A stretch of DNA of 51,779 bases from an uncultured Sediminibacterium sp. (lineage in GTDB: Bacteria > Bacteroidota > Bacteroidia > Chitinophagales > Chitinophagaceae). The position numbers and the translations under genes are program-made. The stretch spans positions 1 through 51,779 of the forward strand of contig CALDSE010000056.1 of NCBI GenBank assembly GCA_937911175.1, written 5' to 3'. The notes under the pieces are model-generated. The model was given only the letters and a program-made list of their open reading frames with translations, was not told where the DNA came from and did not search any database. Below, piece after piece: positions 26,396 to 34,672 of the stretch (the first letter of the stretch is position 1; every line of letters begins with the position of its first letter).

Positions 26396-27745
26396 TTACT
26401 TAAATAATCGCCAAAAGTCAAGCCCCAAAGCGTATAGCATAAGGCCAAACATGAGCATCATACCCATTATTTGAGCGTATTCCATAAACTTATCACCGGG
26501 CTTTCTGCCTGTGATCATTTCTACTATAATAAACAGTGCATGCCCCCCATCCAAGGCTGGAATAGGCAATACATTCATAAAGGCAAGTATAATAGAGAAT
26601 ATAGCAGTTAGTGTCCAAAAACGTTCCCAATCCCAAGCTGCAGGAAATGTATTTCCAATGCTAATTAAACTACCTAAAGAATCATTGGCATTTACCTTAC
26701 CTGTAAAAATTTGCTTGATGCCTTGAATATAATTATCTAAAGTAGTATAGCAACGATTTACGCCTTCAGGTATGGCTTGAAAGAAAGTAAATTCTTTATG
26801 CACTGTCTTAAATAATGCATAAGGTAGTTTTACAAATAAACCGATTTGACCTGAACCATTAATTAATGCTTTAGTATAGACTGTATCATTCCCTCTTTTG
26901 GAAGTAACCATTACAATTGAATCGGCATATTTTTGCTTCACTTCAATAAATTCATACTGGTATTGAATACTAGTATTATTTATTTTTAAGAGTGTATCAT
27001 TTTTGCTGAAAGCGCCTTCTAAAACCACAGCCGATGAACCCACTGAATCAATAATAACAGGTATACGCGGAATCACAAAGGGATCTGATTTTTTAAACTT
27101 AGCAAGTGAAGTGGCTAAAGTAGCAGGAATATTTAATGAGATAATACTATCCCCTCTTTGCACTTCTAAAGTGGTAGGATTCGTTAAAATTAATTTAGCT
27201 TCTAAAGCATCAAAGTTTTCTAATTCTTTTTTATCTAATGACAATATGATATCTCCATCTTGAACACCCATTTGTTTTGCGAGCGCACTGGCATGCACGC
27301 CATAAGTCACATTTTTTGCAGGCAAATAATCGTCACCCCAATACCAACCAATTCCAATAAAAATAACAATGGCCAATACCACATTTACAATCACGCCACC
27401 TAGCATTACAATAAGTCTTTGGTAGGCAGGTTTAGATCTTAGTTCCCAAGACTCAGGTTCTTTTTTCAATTGCTCTTTGTCCATACTCTCGTCAATCATA
27501 CCCGCAATTTTCACATAACCGCCAAATGGAACCCAACCAATACCGTATTCTGTATCCCCTATTTTCTTTTTCCAAAGACTAAATCCTGGATTAAAGAATA
27601 AATAAAATTTCTCTACGCGTGTTCCGAATAAACGCGCAGGAATAAAGTGGCCTAATTCATGCAGGACCACCAGTATTGAAAAAGATAAAATAAACTGTGC
27701 TGTTTTTACACCCACTGCTGCAAAATCAAATGCTAAAATGTACAT
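26396..27745 (-). CDS. rseP: Site-2 intramembrane protease RseP
   Basis: A 449-residue zinc metalloprotease of the inner membrane (M50). The zinc motif HELGH is at 29-33 in the first membrane segment. FVPFGGYVKIAG-like sequence (WVPFGGYVKIAGM) follows. Two PDZ-like regions lie in the periplasmic middle (about 150-320). The last part has VLPIPALDGGHALF, holding the third zinc ligand Asp, and a final membrane segment. RseP cleaves anti-sigma factors and leftover signal peptides. It starts three bases after the dxr stop, so the two genes are almost certainly co-transcribed, a common pairing in bacteria. Confidence 0.95.
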   Translation of the reverse strand: MYILAFDFAAVGVKTAQFILSFSILVVLHELGHFIPARLFGTRVEKFYLFFNPGFSLWKKKIGDTEYGIGWVPFGGYVKIAGMIDESMDKEQLKKEPESWELRSKPAYQRLIVMLGGVIVNVVLAIVIFIGIGWYWGDDYLPAKNVTYGVHASALAKQMGVQDGDIILSLDKKELENFDALEAKLILTNPTTLEVQRGDSIISLNIPATLATSLAKFKKSDPFVIPRIPVIIDSVGSSAVVLEGAFSKNDTLLKINNTSIQYQYEFIEVKQKYADSIVMVTSKRGNDTVYTKALINGSGQIGLFVKLPYALFKTVHKEFTFFQAIPEGVNRCYTTLDNYIQGIKQIFTGKVNANDSLGSLISIGNTFPAAWDWERFWTLTAIFSIILAFMNVLPIPALDGGHALFIIVEMITGRKPGDKFMEYAQIMGMMLMFGLMLYALGLDFWRLFK

Positions 27746-27748
27746 ATT

Positions 27749-28906
27749 TTATAATTGTATTAAAGAGGCAGCAAAGTTACGCGCCTCTCCATCGGTTTCA
27801 AAATAATCTTCCAAGCTTGGCTTGGAGATATAGTTAATTTTTTCTAAAGTTTTTTCAATGAGCTCTGTCATTTCTAAAAATCCAATTCTATTTCTTAAAA
27901 AAGCATAGACTGCAATTTCATTCGCTGCATTTAAAACACAGGGTGTATTGCCTCCTTTCTCCATTGCTTCTTTTGCCAATTGTAAATTTCTAAATGTTTT
28001 CACATCTGGTTCGTCAAAACTTAATTGATTCGGTTTATCGAAAGTATACCTTGGGAAATTGTTTTTTAATCTTTGCGGAAATGCCATTGCATACTGAATG
28101 GGTAATTTCATATCGGGTAAACCCATTTGCGCTTTTATACTGCCATCTTCAAACTGCACCATACTATGAATTATACTTTGCGCGTGTACTACTACCTTAA
28201 TTTGACTGGGCGCTAAATTAAATAACCATCTTGCTTCAATCATCTCCAGCCCTTTATTCATAAGGGTTGCAGAGTCTATGGATATTTTTGCACCCATGGA
28301 CCAATTCGGATGTTGTAATGCGTGGTCGCGTTTTACATTCACTAAGAAATTAGGTTTCTTTCCTAAGAAAGGACCCCCACTGGCAGTAAGAATAATTTTT
28401 TCAATAGGATTATTTTGCTCTCCCACTAAACATTGAAAAATAGCAGAATGCTCGCTATCCACTGGAATAATAGCTGCTTTATTTTCTTTTGCTTTTTGCA
28501 TGACTATATCACCTGCTACTACTAAAGTTTCTTTATTGGCAAGTCCAACGGCTTTACCATTTTCTACTGCGGTTAAAGTTGGTTTTAATCCAGCAAAGCC
28601 TACAATACCTGCCATCATAAAATCATAACAATCCATGGCGGCTACTTGTTCTAATGCATCTTCCCCTGCAAAAACTTTTATAGGTTTTCCTTCTAATGCT
28701 TTTTTAACAGTGGCATATTTTGTAAGGTCTACGATGACCACTATATTGGGCATGAACAATAAGGCCTGTTCAATTAATAAAGACTCATTAGAATGGGCTG
28801 TTAAAATTTCAGCTACAAATAATTCAGGATGTGCAGCAATTACCTCAAGGGTTTGTTTCCCTATAGACCCTGTTGATCCGAAAATGGCAATTCTTTTTTG
28901 ACTCAT
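27749..28906 (-). CDS. dxr: 1-deoxy-D-xylulose 5-phosphate reductoisomerase
   Basis: A 385-residue enzyme converting DXP to MEP, the first committed step of the non-mevalonate isoprenoid pathway. It starts with the NADPH motif IAIFGSTGSIGKQTLEVI. GLANKETLVVAGDIVM and IPVDSEHSAIFQCL hold the metal ligands (Asp, Glu), ILTASGGPFLG and HPNWSMGAKISIDSATLMNKG the substrate loop and further ligands. FNLAPSQIKVVVHAQSIIHS and the C-terminal four-helix part complete the protein. Length is normal. It lies 41 bases after the GH3 gene and 3 bases before rseP. Confidence 0.97.
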   Translation of the reverse strand: MSQKRIAIFGSTGSIGKQTLEVIAAHPELFVAEILTAHSNESLLIEQALLFMPNIVVIVDLTKYATVKKALEGKPIKVFAGEDALEQVAAMDCYDFMMAGIVGFAGLKPTLTAVENGKAVGLANKETLVVAGDIVMQKAKENKAAIIPVDSEHSAIFQCLVGEQNNPIEKIILTASGGPFLGKKPNFLVNVKRDHALQHPNWSMGAKISIDSATLMNKGLEMIEARWLFNLAPSQIKVVVHAQSIIHSMVQFEDGSIKAQMGLPDMKLPIQYAMAFPQRLKNNFPRYTFDKPNQLSFDEPDVKTFRNLQLAKEAMEKGGNTPCVLNAANEIAVYAFLRNRIGFLEMTELIEKTLEKINYISKPSLEDYFETDGEARNFAASLIQL

Positions 28907-28947
28907 CCAATAGTATTCTTAGACATTAAAATTAAGCTATTATTTTT

Positions 28948-30459
28948 TTATGGCGCAATATATTGCTTTAGCGCATCGGCAATCACTCGGTCATTGCTTA
29001 AACGGGGTACTTTATTTTGACCCCCCAATTTTCCCTGCGCTCTCATATAATCAATAAAGGCATTTTTTTGCATTTGATTAATATGCAAGGGCGCTAATAT
29101 AGACCCTGCTATTAAATCCTCATAGTAGACATTTTTAGCAGATAGTACTTCGTTCAATTTTTTACTAAACAAAGCCATATCCGCAGGCTTTTTTTCAAAC
29201 TCAATAAACCATTCATGGTAACTTTTTCCTTCCCCTTGTTGAATAAAAGGAGCCACTGTAAATTCAACCACCGACACCCCCATTTGTTTTGTCACTTCTA
29301 ATAATGCTTGTTCAACTTCTTCTCCAATCACATGTTCTCCAAAAGCAGAAATAAAATGTTTGACTCTTCCGGTAACAATGACTCTGTAGGGGTCAATGCT
29401 TACAAATTTTATAGTATCTCCTAAATGATAACCCCATAAACCCGCATTGCTATTAATAACCATTGCATACTGCTCTCCTAATTGTACATCGGCTAACGAA
29501 ATTCTTATTGGTGCTTCATCATGTACATTCGCAAGTGGAATGAACTCATAAAATATACCGCTATTGGTATTTAATAATAATCCTGGTTCTGTTCTTGTAT
29601 CTTGATAAGCAAAGAAACCTTCGCTGGCGGGGAATAATTCAATGGTATCTATTTGCTTTCCAATAGTATCAAATAATTTTGTTTTATAGGGTTCAAAATT
29701 CACACCCCCTTGCACAAGCACTTGTAGGTTGGGAAAAATTTCAATCACAGGCTTTCCTGTTATTTCTACAATTCTATCAAAATACATTTGTACCCAAGGT
29801 GGAATACCTCCTATTAAACTCAAATCCTTTCCTAAAGTTTCTGTAACAATCTTATCCAATTTCTCTTCCCACTCTTCAATACAATTGGTTTCAAAGCTCG
29901 GTAGTTGATTCCCTCTTAAATATTGAGGGATATGATGATTCACAATACCACTTAATCTGCCCGTGGGAATACCACCCACTCTTTCCAATTCGGGGGAACC
30001 ACTTAGAAATATCATTTTTCCGCCTGCAAACTGGGTATTGCCCGTTACAGACATATAGGCAAGTATGGCATTTCTTGCCCCATTAATATGGTTATTGATG
30101 GAATCCTTGGTAATGGGGATATACTTCACCCCACTGGTCGTACCGCTGGTTTTGGCAAAATAGATAGGTCGGCCCTTCCAAAGCACGTTTTGTGTGCCTT
30201 TCTTGATTTGATCTATATAGGGTATAAACTGCTCATAGTCTCTTAAAGGGACCGCTTTTTGGAAGCTTGGGTAGTCTTTTACTTGGTCAAAATGGTGTTC
30301 TTTCCCAAAAAGGGTGGTTTTCCCTACTTTAATTAATTGATTTAGAATGTCTTGTTGGTCTTTGAGGGCAGTTTTGCGATCCTTCTGTATTTGACGATGT
30401 ATGACACCTGCAAAGGGTTTGGCCAATAAAGATTTGACATTAATCATATTCGGATACAT
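28948..30459 (-). CDS. GH3-family acyl-adenylating protein
   Basis: A 503-residue protein of the GH3 family, best known from plants for joining auxin or jasmonate to amino acids. Visible features are the nucleotide motif FAKTSGTTSGVKYIPITKDS, LIGGIPPWVQMYFDRI, ELFPASEGFFAYQD, LGDTIKFVSIDPYRVIVTGRVKHFISAFGEHV in two adenylate-binding stretches, and a C-terminal lid. It should form an acyl-adenylate; the acid and acceptor in bacteria are not known. It heads a cluster with dxr and rseP and has a good promoter at 30479-30509. Such genes are common in Bacteroidota. Confidence 0.88.
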   Translation of the reverse strand: MYPNMINVKSLLAKPFAGVIHRQIQKDRKTALKDQQDILNQLIKVGKTTLFGKEHHFDQVKDYPSFQKAVPLRDYEQFIPYIDQIKKGTQNVLWKGRPIYFAKTSGTTSGVKYIPITKDSINNHINGARNAILAYMSVTGNTQFAGGKMIFLSGSPELERVGGIPTGRLSGIVNHHIPQYLRGNQLPSFETNCIEEWEEKLDKIVTETLGKDLSLIGGIPPWVQMYFDRIVEITGKPVIEIFPNLQVLVQGGVNFEPYKTKLFDTIGKQIDTIELFPASEGFFAYQDTRTEPGLLLNTNSGIFYEFIPLANVHDEAPIRISLADVQLGEQYAMVINSNAGLWGYHLGDTIKFVSIDPYRVIVTGRVKHFISAFGEHVIGEEVEQALLEVTKQMGVSVVEFTVAPFIQQGEGKSYHEWFIEFEKKPADMALFSKKLNEVLSAKNVYYEDLIAGSILAPLHINQMQKNAFIDYMRAQGKLGGQNKVPRLSNDRVIADALKQYIAP

Positions 30460-30478
30460 TATTATAGATAGAACGAGG

Positions 30479-30509
30479 CGAAATTAGGTACTAATTTAGT
30501 TATTGTCAA
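30479..30509 (-). promoter_or_regulatory. GH3 gene promoter, TTG-N20-TAATTTCG
   Basis: On the minus strand TTG (30507-30509) and TAATTTCG (30479-30486) are 20 bases apart, one base off the consensus. The predicted leader is about 16 bases. It probably drives GH3-dxr-rseP. Confidence 0.6.
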
Positions 30510-30589
30510 ATCACTTTAGGCCTTAAAACTCAATTAAATGTGGGTTTTTAAGGCAATTTGGAGGCCCCATTATATTTTTTGAGAATTAA

Positions 30590-30620
30590 TTGCAAATTGG
30601 GATAAAAATAATTACCTTTG
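30590..30620 (+). promoter_or_regulatory. rplU promoter, TTG-N20-TACCTTTG
   Basis: TTG (30590-30592) and TACCTTTG (30613-30620) are 20 bases apart, an exact consensus. Transcription would begin near 30624, about 17 bases before the rplU ATG, which also excludes the longer reading frame beginning inside the promoter. Confidence 0.75.
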
Positions 30621-30640
30621 CCGTCCTAATTTTGGACATT

Positions 30641-30940
30641 ATGTTAGCAGTAGTTAAAATCGCAGGACAACAATTTAAAGTACAAGCAGGAGATAGCTTG
30701 TATGTACCTCACCTGCAAGGTAAAACCGGAGACAAAGTTGAATTCAACGATGTTTTATTTGTCGATAACAATGGAAGCATCTCTTTTACGAGCAAGGTAA
30801 AAGTGAAGGCTGAAATTTTAAACGACTTAGTACAAGGTGATAAAGTTATCGCCTTTAAAATGAAAAGACGTAAAGGTTTCCGCAAGAAACATGGTCACAG
30901 AACACATTACACACAAATTAAAATCGAGAACATCGCTTAA
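30641..30940 (+). CDS. rplU: 50S ribosomal protein L21
   Basis: A 99-residue protein of family length from the ATG at 30641 (MLAVVKIAGQQFKVQAGD). Residues VEFNDVLFVD and the C-terminal RKGFRKKHGHRTHYTQIKI are the L21 signature for 23S rRNA binding. The frame is open upstream to 30590, but those residues overlap the promoter and match nothing in the family. rpmA follows after 67 bases, the usual L21-L27 pair. Confidence 0.97.
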   Translation: MLAVVKIAGQQFKVQAGDSLYVPHLQGKTGDKVEFNDVLFVDNNGSISFTSKVKVKAEILNDLVQGDKVIAFKMKRRKGFRKKHGHRTHYTQIKIENIA

Positions 30941-31007
30941 TCCAGCTTAGGCAGGACCAGAGTCGATATATCCATTATTAATAAAAGGCTAGAAAAAAGA
31001 ATATACT

Positions 31008-31274
31008 ATGGCACACAAAAAAGGGGAAGGTTCCGTAAAAAACGGCCGTGATTCCCAAAGCAAACGTTTAGGTGTTAAGATTTATGGTGGTCAACCAGCA
31101 TTATCTGGTAACATCATTATACGCCAAAGAGGTACTGTATACCATCCTGGTAAACACGTTGGAGTTGGCTCTGACTTTACATTATTCGCACTTTCTAATG
31201 GAATTGTGGAGTTTAAAAAAGGCAGAAATAACCGTACAACAGTGTCTATCCTACCGGTAGAAACAGTAGCTTAA
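31008..31274 (+). CDS. rpmA: 50S ribosomal protein L27
   Basis: An 88-residue protein of normal length. It begins [20 protein letters not shown], without the N-terminal extension that needs cleavage in Firmicutes, and continues [20 protein letters not shown] and [12 protein letters not shown]. The N-terminus of L27 reaches the peptidyl-transferase centre. Co-transcribed with rplU. Confidence 0.98.
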   Translation: MAHKKGEGSVKNGRDSQSKRLGVKIYGGQPALSGNIIIRQRGTVYHPGKHVGVGSDFTLFALSNGIVEFKKGRNNRTTVSILPVETVA

Positions 31275-31280
31275 TAAAAA

Positions 31281-31288
31281 TAATTTTG
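31281..31288 (+). promoter_or_regulatory. Possible -7 box of the histone-like gene (TAATTTTG)
   Basis: An exact TAnnTTTG just after rpmA, 61 bases before the ATG at 31350. No -33 TTG at the usual spacing. The short gene could also be read from the rplU promoter. Confidence 0.4.
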
Positions 31289-31349
31289 CAGTTATTAAAA
31301 AAGTTTTCTATTTTTAATACATATTTACTAACCATTAAATCTAAAAAAC

Positions 31350-31520
31350 ATGGCAAAAGCTAAAAAAGCTGCAAAAAAAGCTGCTCCTAAAAAAGCTGCT
31401 AAAAAAGCTGCTCCAAGAAAGAAAGCTGCTAAAAAGAAAGCTGCTCCTAAAAAGAAAGCTGCTAAAAAAGCTGCTCCTAAGAAGAAAGCTGCTAAGAAGA
31501 AAGCTGCTAAAAAGAAATAA
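31350..31520 (+). CDS. Lysine/alanine-rich histone H1-like protein, 56 residues
   Basis: A short frame composed almost only of Lys and Ala with four Pro and one Arg, in repeats of the type KKAAPKK and KKKAAKK. It resembles the C-terminal tail of histone H1 and bacterial histone H1-like (Hc2-type) proteins, which coat DNA. No hydrophobic core exists, so it is probably disordered and very basic, fit for binding DNA or RNA. The codons are mostly GCT, AAA and AAG, making the DNA itself near-repetitive. It has a possible promoter upstream and a clear terminator downstream, which supports a real gene. Its position beside rplU-rpmA hints at high expression. Confidence 0.8.
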   Translation: MAKAKKAAKKAAPKKAAKKAAPRKKAAKKKAAPKKKAAKKAAPKKKAAKKKAAKKK

Positions 31521-31574
31521 TTATCGCAAGATAATTAAATCGTCTTTTTTGCTTTCAGCAAAAATAGATTTGAA

Positions 31575-31606
31575 GTCCTCCCCGTTTACGGGGGGGATTT
31601 TTTTTT
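31575..31606 (+). terminator. Intrinsic terminator after the histone-like gene
   Basis: TCCTCCCCG and CGGGGGGGA pair around TTTA, followed by a run of nine or more Ts. It lies 55 bases after the stop and 25 before the PolX-like gene. Confidence 0.92.
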
Positions 31607-31630
31607 GAACTATTTTTTATACATTCACGC

Positions 31631-33313
31631 ATGCATAATTACGAGATCGCCGAACAATTTACTTTACTTGGAAAATTAATGGACATCCATGGCGAAAACG
31701 CATTCAAAATAAAGTCCTATACAAATGCTGCCTACACATTAGATAAGTTAGCTCAACCAGTGAGTGAAATGTCTTCGCATGAATTATTTGCTATTAGAGG
31801 CATTGGAGAAGCCATAGGGCAAAAAATATTGCAACTCATTGAAAATAAGCGACTTACACTACTAGAAACCTATATAGAAAAAACACCTATTGGCATTTTA
31901 GAAATGCTAAAAATTAAAGGCTTAGGTCCTAAAAAAATTATTACTATTTGGAAAGAATTAGAAATTGAAACAGTAGGCGAACTACTATATGCATGTCAAG
32001 AAAACAGATTAATAAATTACAAAGGATTTGGTGCGAAGACGCAACAAAATATTCAAGAGTCTTTAGAATATTATTTACAACATCAAGGAAGTTATTTATA
32101 CCAACAAGTGGAATCACTTGCAAGTAACTTGCAAAATAGTTTGCAAGAAAAATTTCCAAAGGATGAACATATTATTTCAGGTCACTTTAAAAGACAAATG
32201 GAGACCATCGATTTTTTAGATGTAGTCACTACCCTATCAGAAAATAAATTAATGGATTGGTTAACTGAAAAAGAATTTATTGTTACAAAATTGGATGCAT
32301 TTATAAGTTGTAAAGGGGTTGATAATTTTGAAATTAGGTGGCATATTTCAAGCCCTGAAAATTTCCATTGGACCGATTTTACCCTGGCCTGTTCTCCCGA
32401 TTTTCTAAAAAAATGGGTCGAAAACCCCCTTTTTCAGAAAAATTTTAAATTTATTTCTGAGGCCTCCATTTTTGAGCAATTAGGTATTTCTTTTATTCCA
32501 TCTGCCCAAAGAGAAGACCCAGCTGTTTTATCCCGCCTTCTATCCAATAATAAAAAAAGGTTAGCCTCCAGTATACAGGTAGAAGATATCAGGGGCATCA
32601 TACATTCACATAGTACTTGGAGCGATGGTATTCATACTATTGAGCAGATGGCGAAGGCCGCTAAAGAAGCAGGTTATGAATATTTAGTCATCAGCGACCA
32701 TTCAAAATCGGCCTTCTATGCCAATGGTTTAGAAATAGAACGTATTGCAGCTCAACATAAAGAAATAGATGCCCTGAATAAAAAGCTAGCCCCCTTTGTT
32801 ATTTTTAAAAGTATTGAGTCGGATATATTAAATGATGGCAGCCTAGATTATCCAGAAGAGATCCTTGAAAGCTTTGATATTGTCATTGCCTCTATCCATT
32901 CTAATTTAAAAATGACAGAAGAAAAAGCTATGATGCGTTTACTCAACGCCATCAATAACCCTTATACAAGTATATTAGGTCATCCTACAGGCCGATTACT
33001 TTTAAGTAGAAAAGGATATCCCGTAAATCATGCAGCCATTATAGAAGCCTGCGCCGATAATAATGTAGTGATAGAATTAAATGCACATCCTCGTCGTTTA
33101 GATATGGACTGGCGATATATAGCAGGTGCAGTAGAAAAGGATGTGCTTATATCTATTAACCCAGATGCGCATGCGGTGGAAGGATTCTCCGATTGTAAAT
33201 ATGGCGTACTAGTAGCTCAAAAAGCAGGACTGACCGCTGCACAAAACCTAAGTAGTTTTTCTTTACAAGAAATGATGGAGTTTGTAGCCTTTCAACAGGC
33301 TAAGAGAAACTAG
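31631..33313 (+). CDS. PolX-like protein: degenerate polymerase domain, intact PHP nuclease domain
   Basis: A 560-residue protein with the layout of bacterial PolX, which joins a family X DNA polymerase to a PHP 3'-5' exonuclease. Helix-hairpin-helix motifs are at about 55-66, 95-103 and 130-141. The palm motif GHFKRQMETIDFLD (184-197) should end in Gly/Arg-Asp-x-Asp, but the first catalytic Asp is Phe195; the third carboxylate region reads FEIRW with Glu234, and the Gly-Ser nucleotide motif reads ACS. The PHP metal ligands look complete: HSH (325-327), SDH (356-357), IESD (Glu396), ASIHS (His423), GHPTGRL (His451) and PDAH (512-514). It is likely a repair nuclease without polymerase activity. 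Confidence 0.88.
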   Translation: MHNYEIAEQFTLLGKLMDIHGENAFKIKSYTNAAYTLDKLAQPVSEMSSHELFAIRGIGEAIGQKILQLIENKRLTLLETYIEKTPIGILEMLKIKGLGPKKIITIWKELEIETVGELLYACQENRLINYKGFGAKTQQNIQESLEYYLQHQGSYLYQQVESLASNLQNSLQEKFPKDEHIISGHFKRQMETIDFLDVVTTLSENKLMDWLTEKEFIVTKLDAFISCKGVDNFEIRWHISSPENFHWTDFTLACSPDFLKKWVENPLFQKNFKFISEASIFEQLGISFIPSAQREDPAVLSRLLSNNKKRLASSIQVEDIRGIIHSHSTWSDGIHTIEQMAKAAKEAGYEYLVISDHSKSAFYANGLEIERIAAQHKEIDALNKKLAPFVIFKSIESDILNDGSLDYPEEILESFDIVIASIHSNLKMTEEKAMMRLLNAINNPYTSILGHPTGRLLLSRKGYPVNHAAIIEACADNNVVIELNAHPRRLDMDWRYIAGAVEKDVLISINPDAHAVEGFSDCKYGVLVAQKAGLTAAQNLSSFSLQEMMEFVAFQQAKRN

Positions 33314-33335
33314 TATTGAATACTAGCGTTAAAAA

Positions 33336-34628
33336 CTAGGACTCCCTTTTTACATACACAAAATAGTCACCTGGCATTAACTCAAAGCTTACTTGCTTAT
33401 TAAATTCAAAGCTCAGCCCCGAGAAGGCATTTGTAAATTGTCCATTCAAATAGTCATGCGCTAATTCTAGTTTCTGTATTTGATGGGAAAAATTAAGTAC
33501 GACTAGTATGGTTTGCTTTTCAGACTTATTTTCAGACTTATTTTCAGGCTGATGATCATACCTCAAAAAGGCCATTACTTGATTATTCGAAGTAGGTAAA
33601 TTAAAACTATCCCCATCCACAATGCAGTTATATTTTTTTCTTAATTGAATTAGCGTTTTATAAAAGGGGGCCAATTGAGGCGCATTTGTCCAATCAATTG
33701 GGTCTTTATCAAAGAAGGCTAATCTTTTATAATTGGGTAATTCCTGACCACTGTAAATTAAGGGTATGCCCTTCCACATAAATGTAAATACGGCCCAGGC
33801 CTTTGCAGCTATACCATACTTTTCATATTCAGTGCCGTTCCAAGTATTCTCATCATGATTAGAAGTGAAAAATAATTTATAGGCCCCCTTGGGATACTGC
33901 GCATAGGCATGTAGTTGATTATATATTTCGTTCACCCCTAAATCTTCTACCTTAAGTGTTGCATGCATCCAAGACCAAGCATAACTTGCATCAAAAACGG
34001 AATGATATTCAATATCCTCGCATTCGGCTAACCAAAATAAAGGCTTAATGGTTTCACAGGCCTTTCTTGCCTTGCTCCAAAAATCTAAAGGCACAAGATG
34101 TGCCATATCGCATCTAAATCCATCAATATTAAAAGTACGCACCCAATATTGCATGGCACCTATTAATGCAGCGCGCATGTCTTGGTTTTCAAAATTTAAA
34201 TCTACTACATCGTCCCAGCCATTTCTTTCTGTAAAATTTCCATCTTCATCTTGACTAAACCAATCGGGGTGTGACTGCATCCATTCATGTTCTCTGCCTG
34301 TATGATTCGCCACCCAATCAATAATTACCTTCATCTCATGTTTATGGGCCAGTTGAATAAGAGAGATAAAATCTTGTTCTGAACCAAACTCCGCATTTAA
34401 TTTTGTATAACTACTACATGCATAATAACTGCCCAAACTTCCCTTACGCCCTTTTTCACTTATGGGTGTAACTGGCATTAGCCATAAAACTTCAACACCC
34501 ATTTCTTTTAATCTTGGAATATGCGCTTCGAATGCTTTAAAACTACCTGCCTCTGTGTACTGTCTAAGATTTACCTCATAAATAGTTTTATACTTCATCC
34601 ATTCTACCGTTTTAAAACTTGCATCCAT
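33336..34628 (-). CDS. GH13 alpha-amylase family glycosidase, cytoplasmic
   Basis: A 430-residue alpha-glucan enzyme with no signal peptide. The GH13 regions are in order: DWVANHT (104-110), GFRCDMAHL with the nucleophile Asp174, WLAECE with the acid Glu202, and SNHDEN with His258-Asp259. A C-terminal beta domain (about 350-430) contains VVLNFSHQIQKLEL. The enzyme may trim maltodextrins or glycogen fragments, or act as a transglycosylase; the subfamily is not clear. A short tandem, NKSENKSEK, lies at about 390, shown as a repeated ATTTTCAGACTT unit in the DNA. It is divergent from the APC permease. Confidence 0.87.
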   Translation of the reverse strand: MDASFKTVEWMKYKTIYEVNLRQYTEAGSFKAFEAHIPRLKEMGVEVLWLMPVTPISEKGRKGSLGSYYACSSYTKLNAEFGSEQDFISLIQLAHKHEMKVIIDWVANHTGREHEWMQSHPDWFSQDEDGNFTERNGWDDVVDLNFENQDMRAALIGAMQYWVRTFNIDGFRCDMAHLVPLDFWSKARKACETIKPLFWLAECEDIEYHSVFDASYAWSWMHATLKVEDLGVNEIYNQLHAYAQYPKGAYKLFFTSNHDENTWNGTEYEKYGIAAKAWAVFTFMWKGIPLIYSGQELPNYKRLAFFDKDPIDWTNAPQLAPFYKTLIQLRKKYNCIVDGDSFNLPTSNNQVMAFLRYDHQPENKSENKSEKQTILVVLNFSHQIQKLELAHDYLNGQFTNAFSGLSFEFNKQVSFELMPGDYFVYVKRES

Positions 34629-34672
34629 TTTATTTCAATTTTTAAACCATTTTTTATTAACTTGGCAAACAC

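Noticed and set aside
30590..30640. Upstream start for rplU adding 17 residues
   Set aside because: It would begin at the -33 element of an exact consensus promoter; L21 begins at 30641.
31350..31520. Treating the AAA/GCT-rich stretch as a simple DNA repeat or CRISPR-like array
   Set aside because: Units are irregular and the frame is open with ATG, stop and terminator; it is better explained as a Lys/Ala-rich coding sequence.
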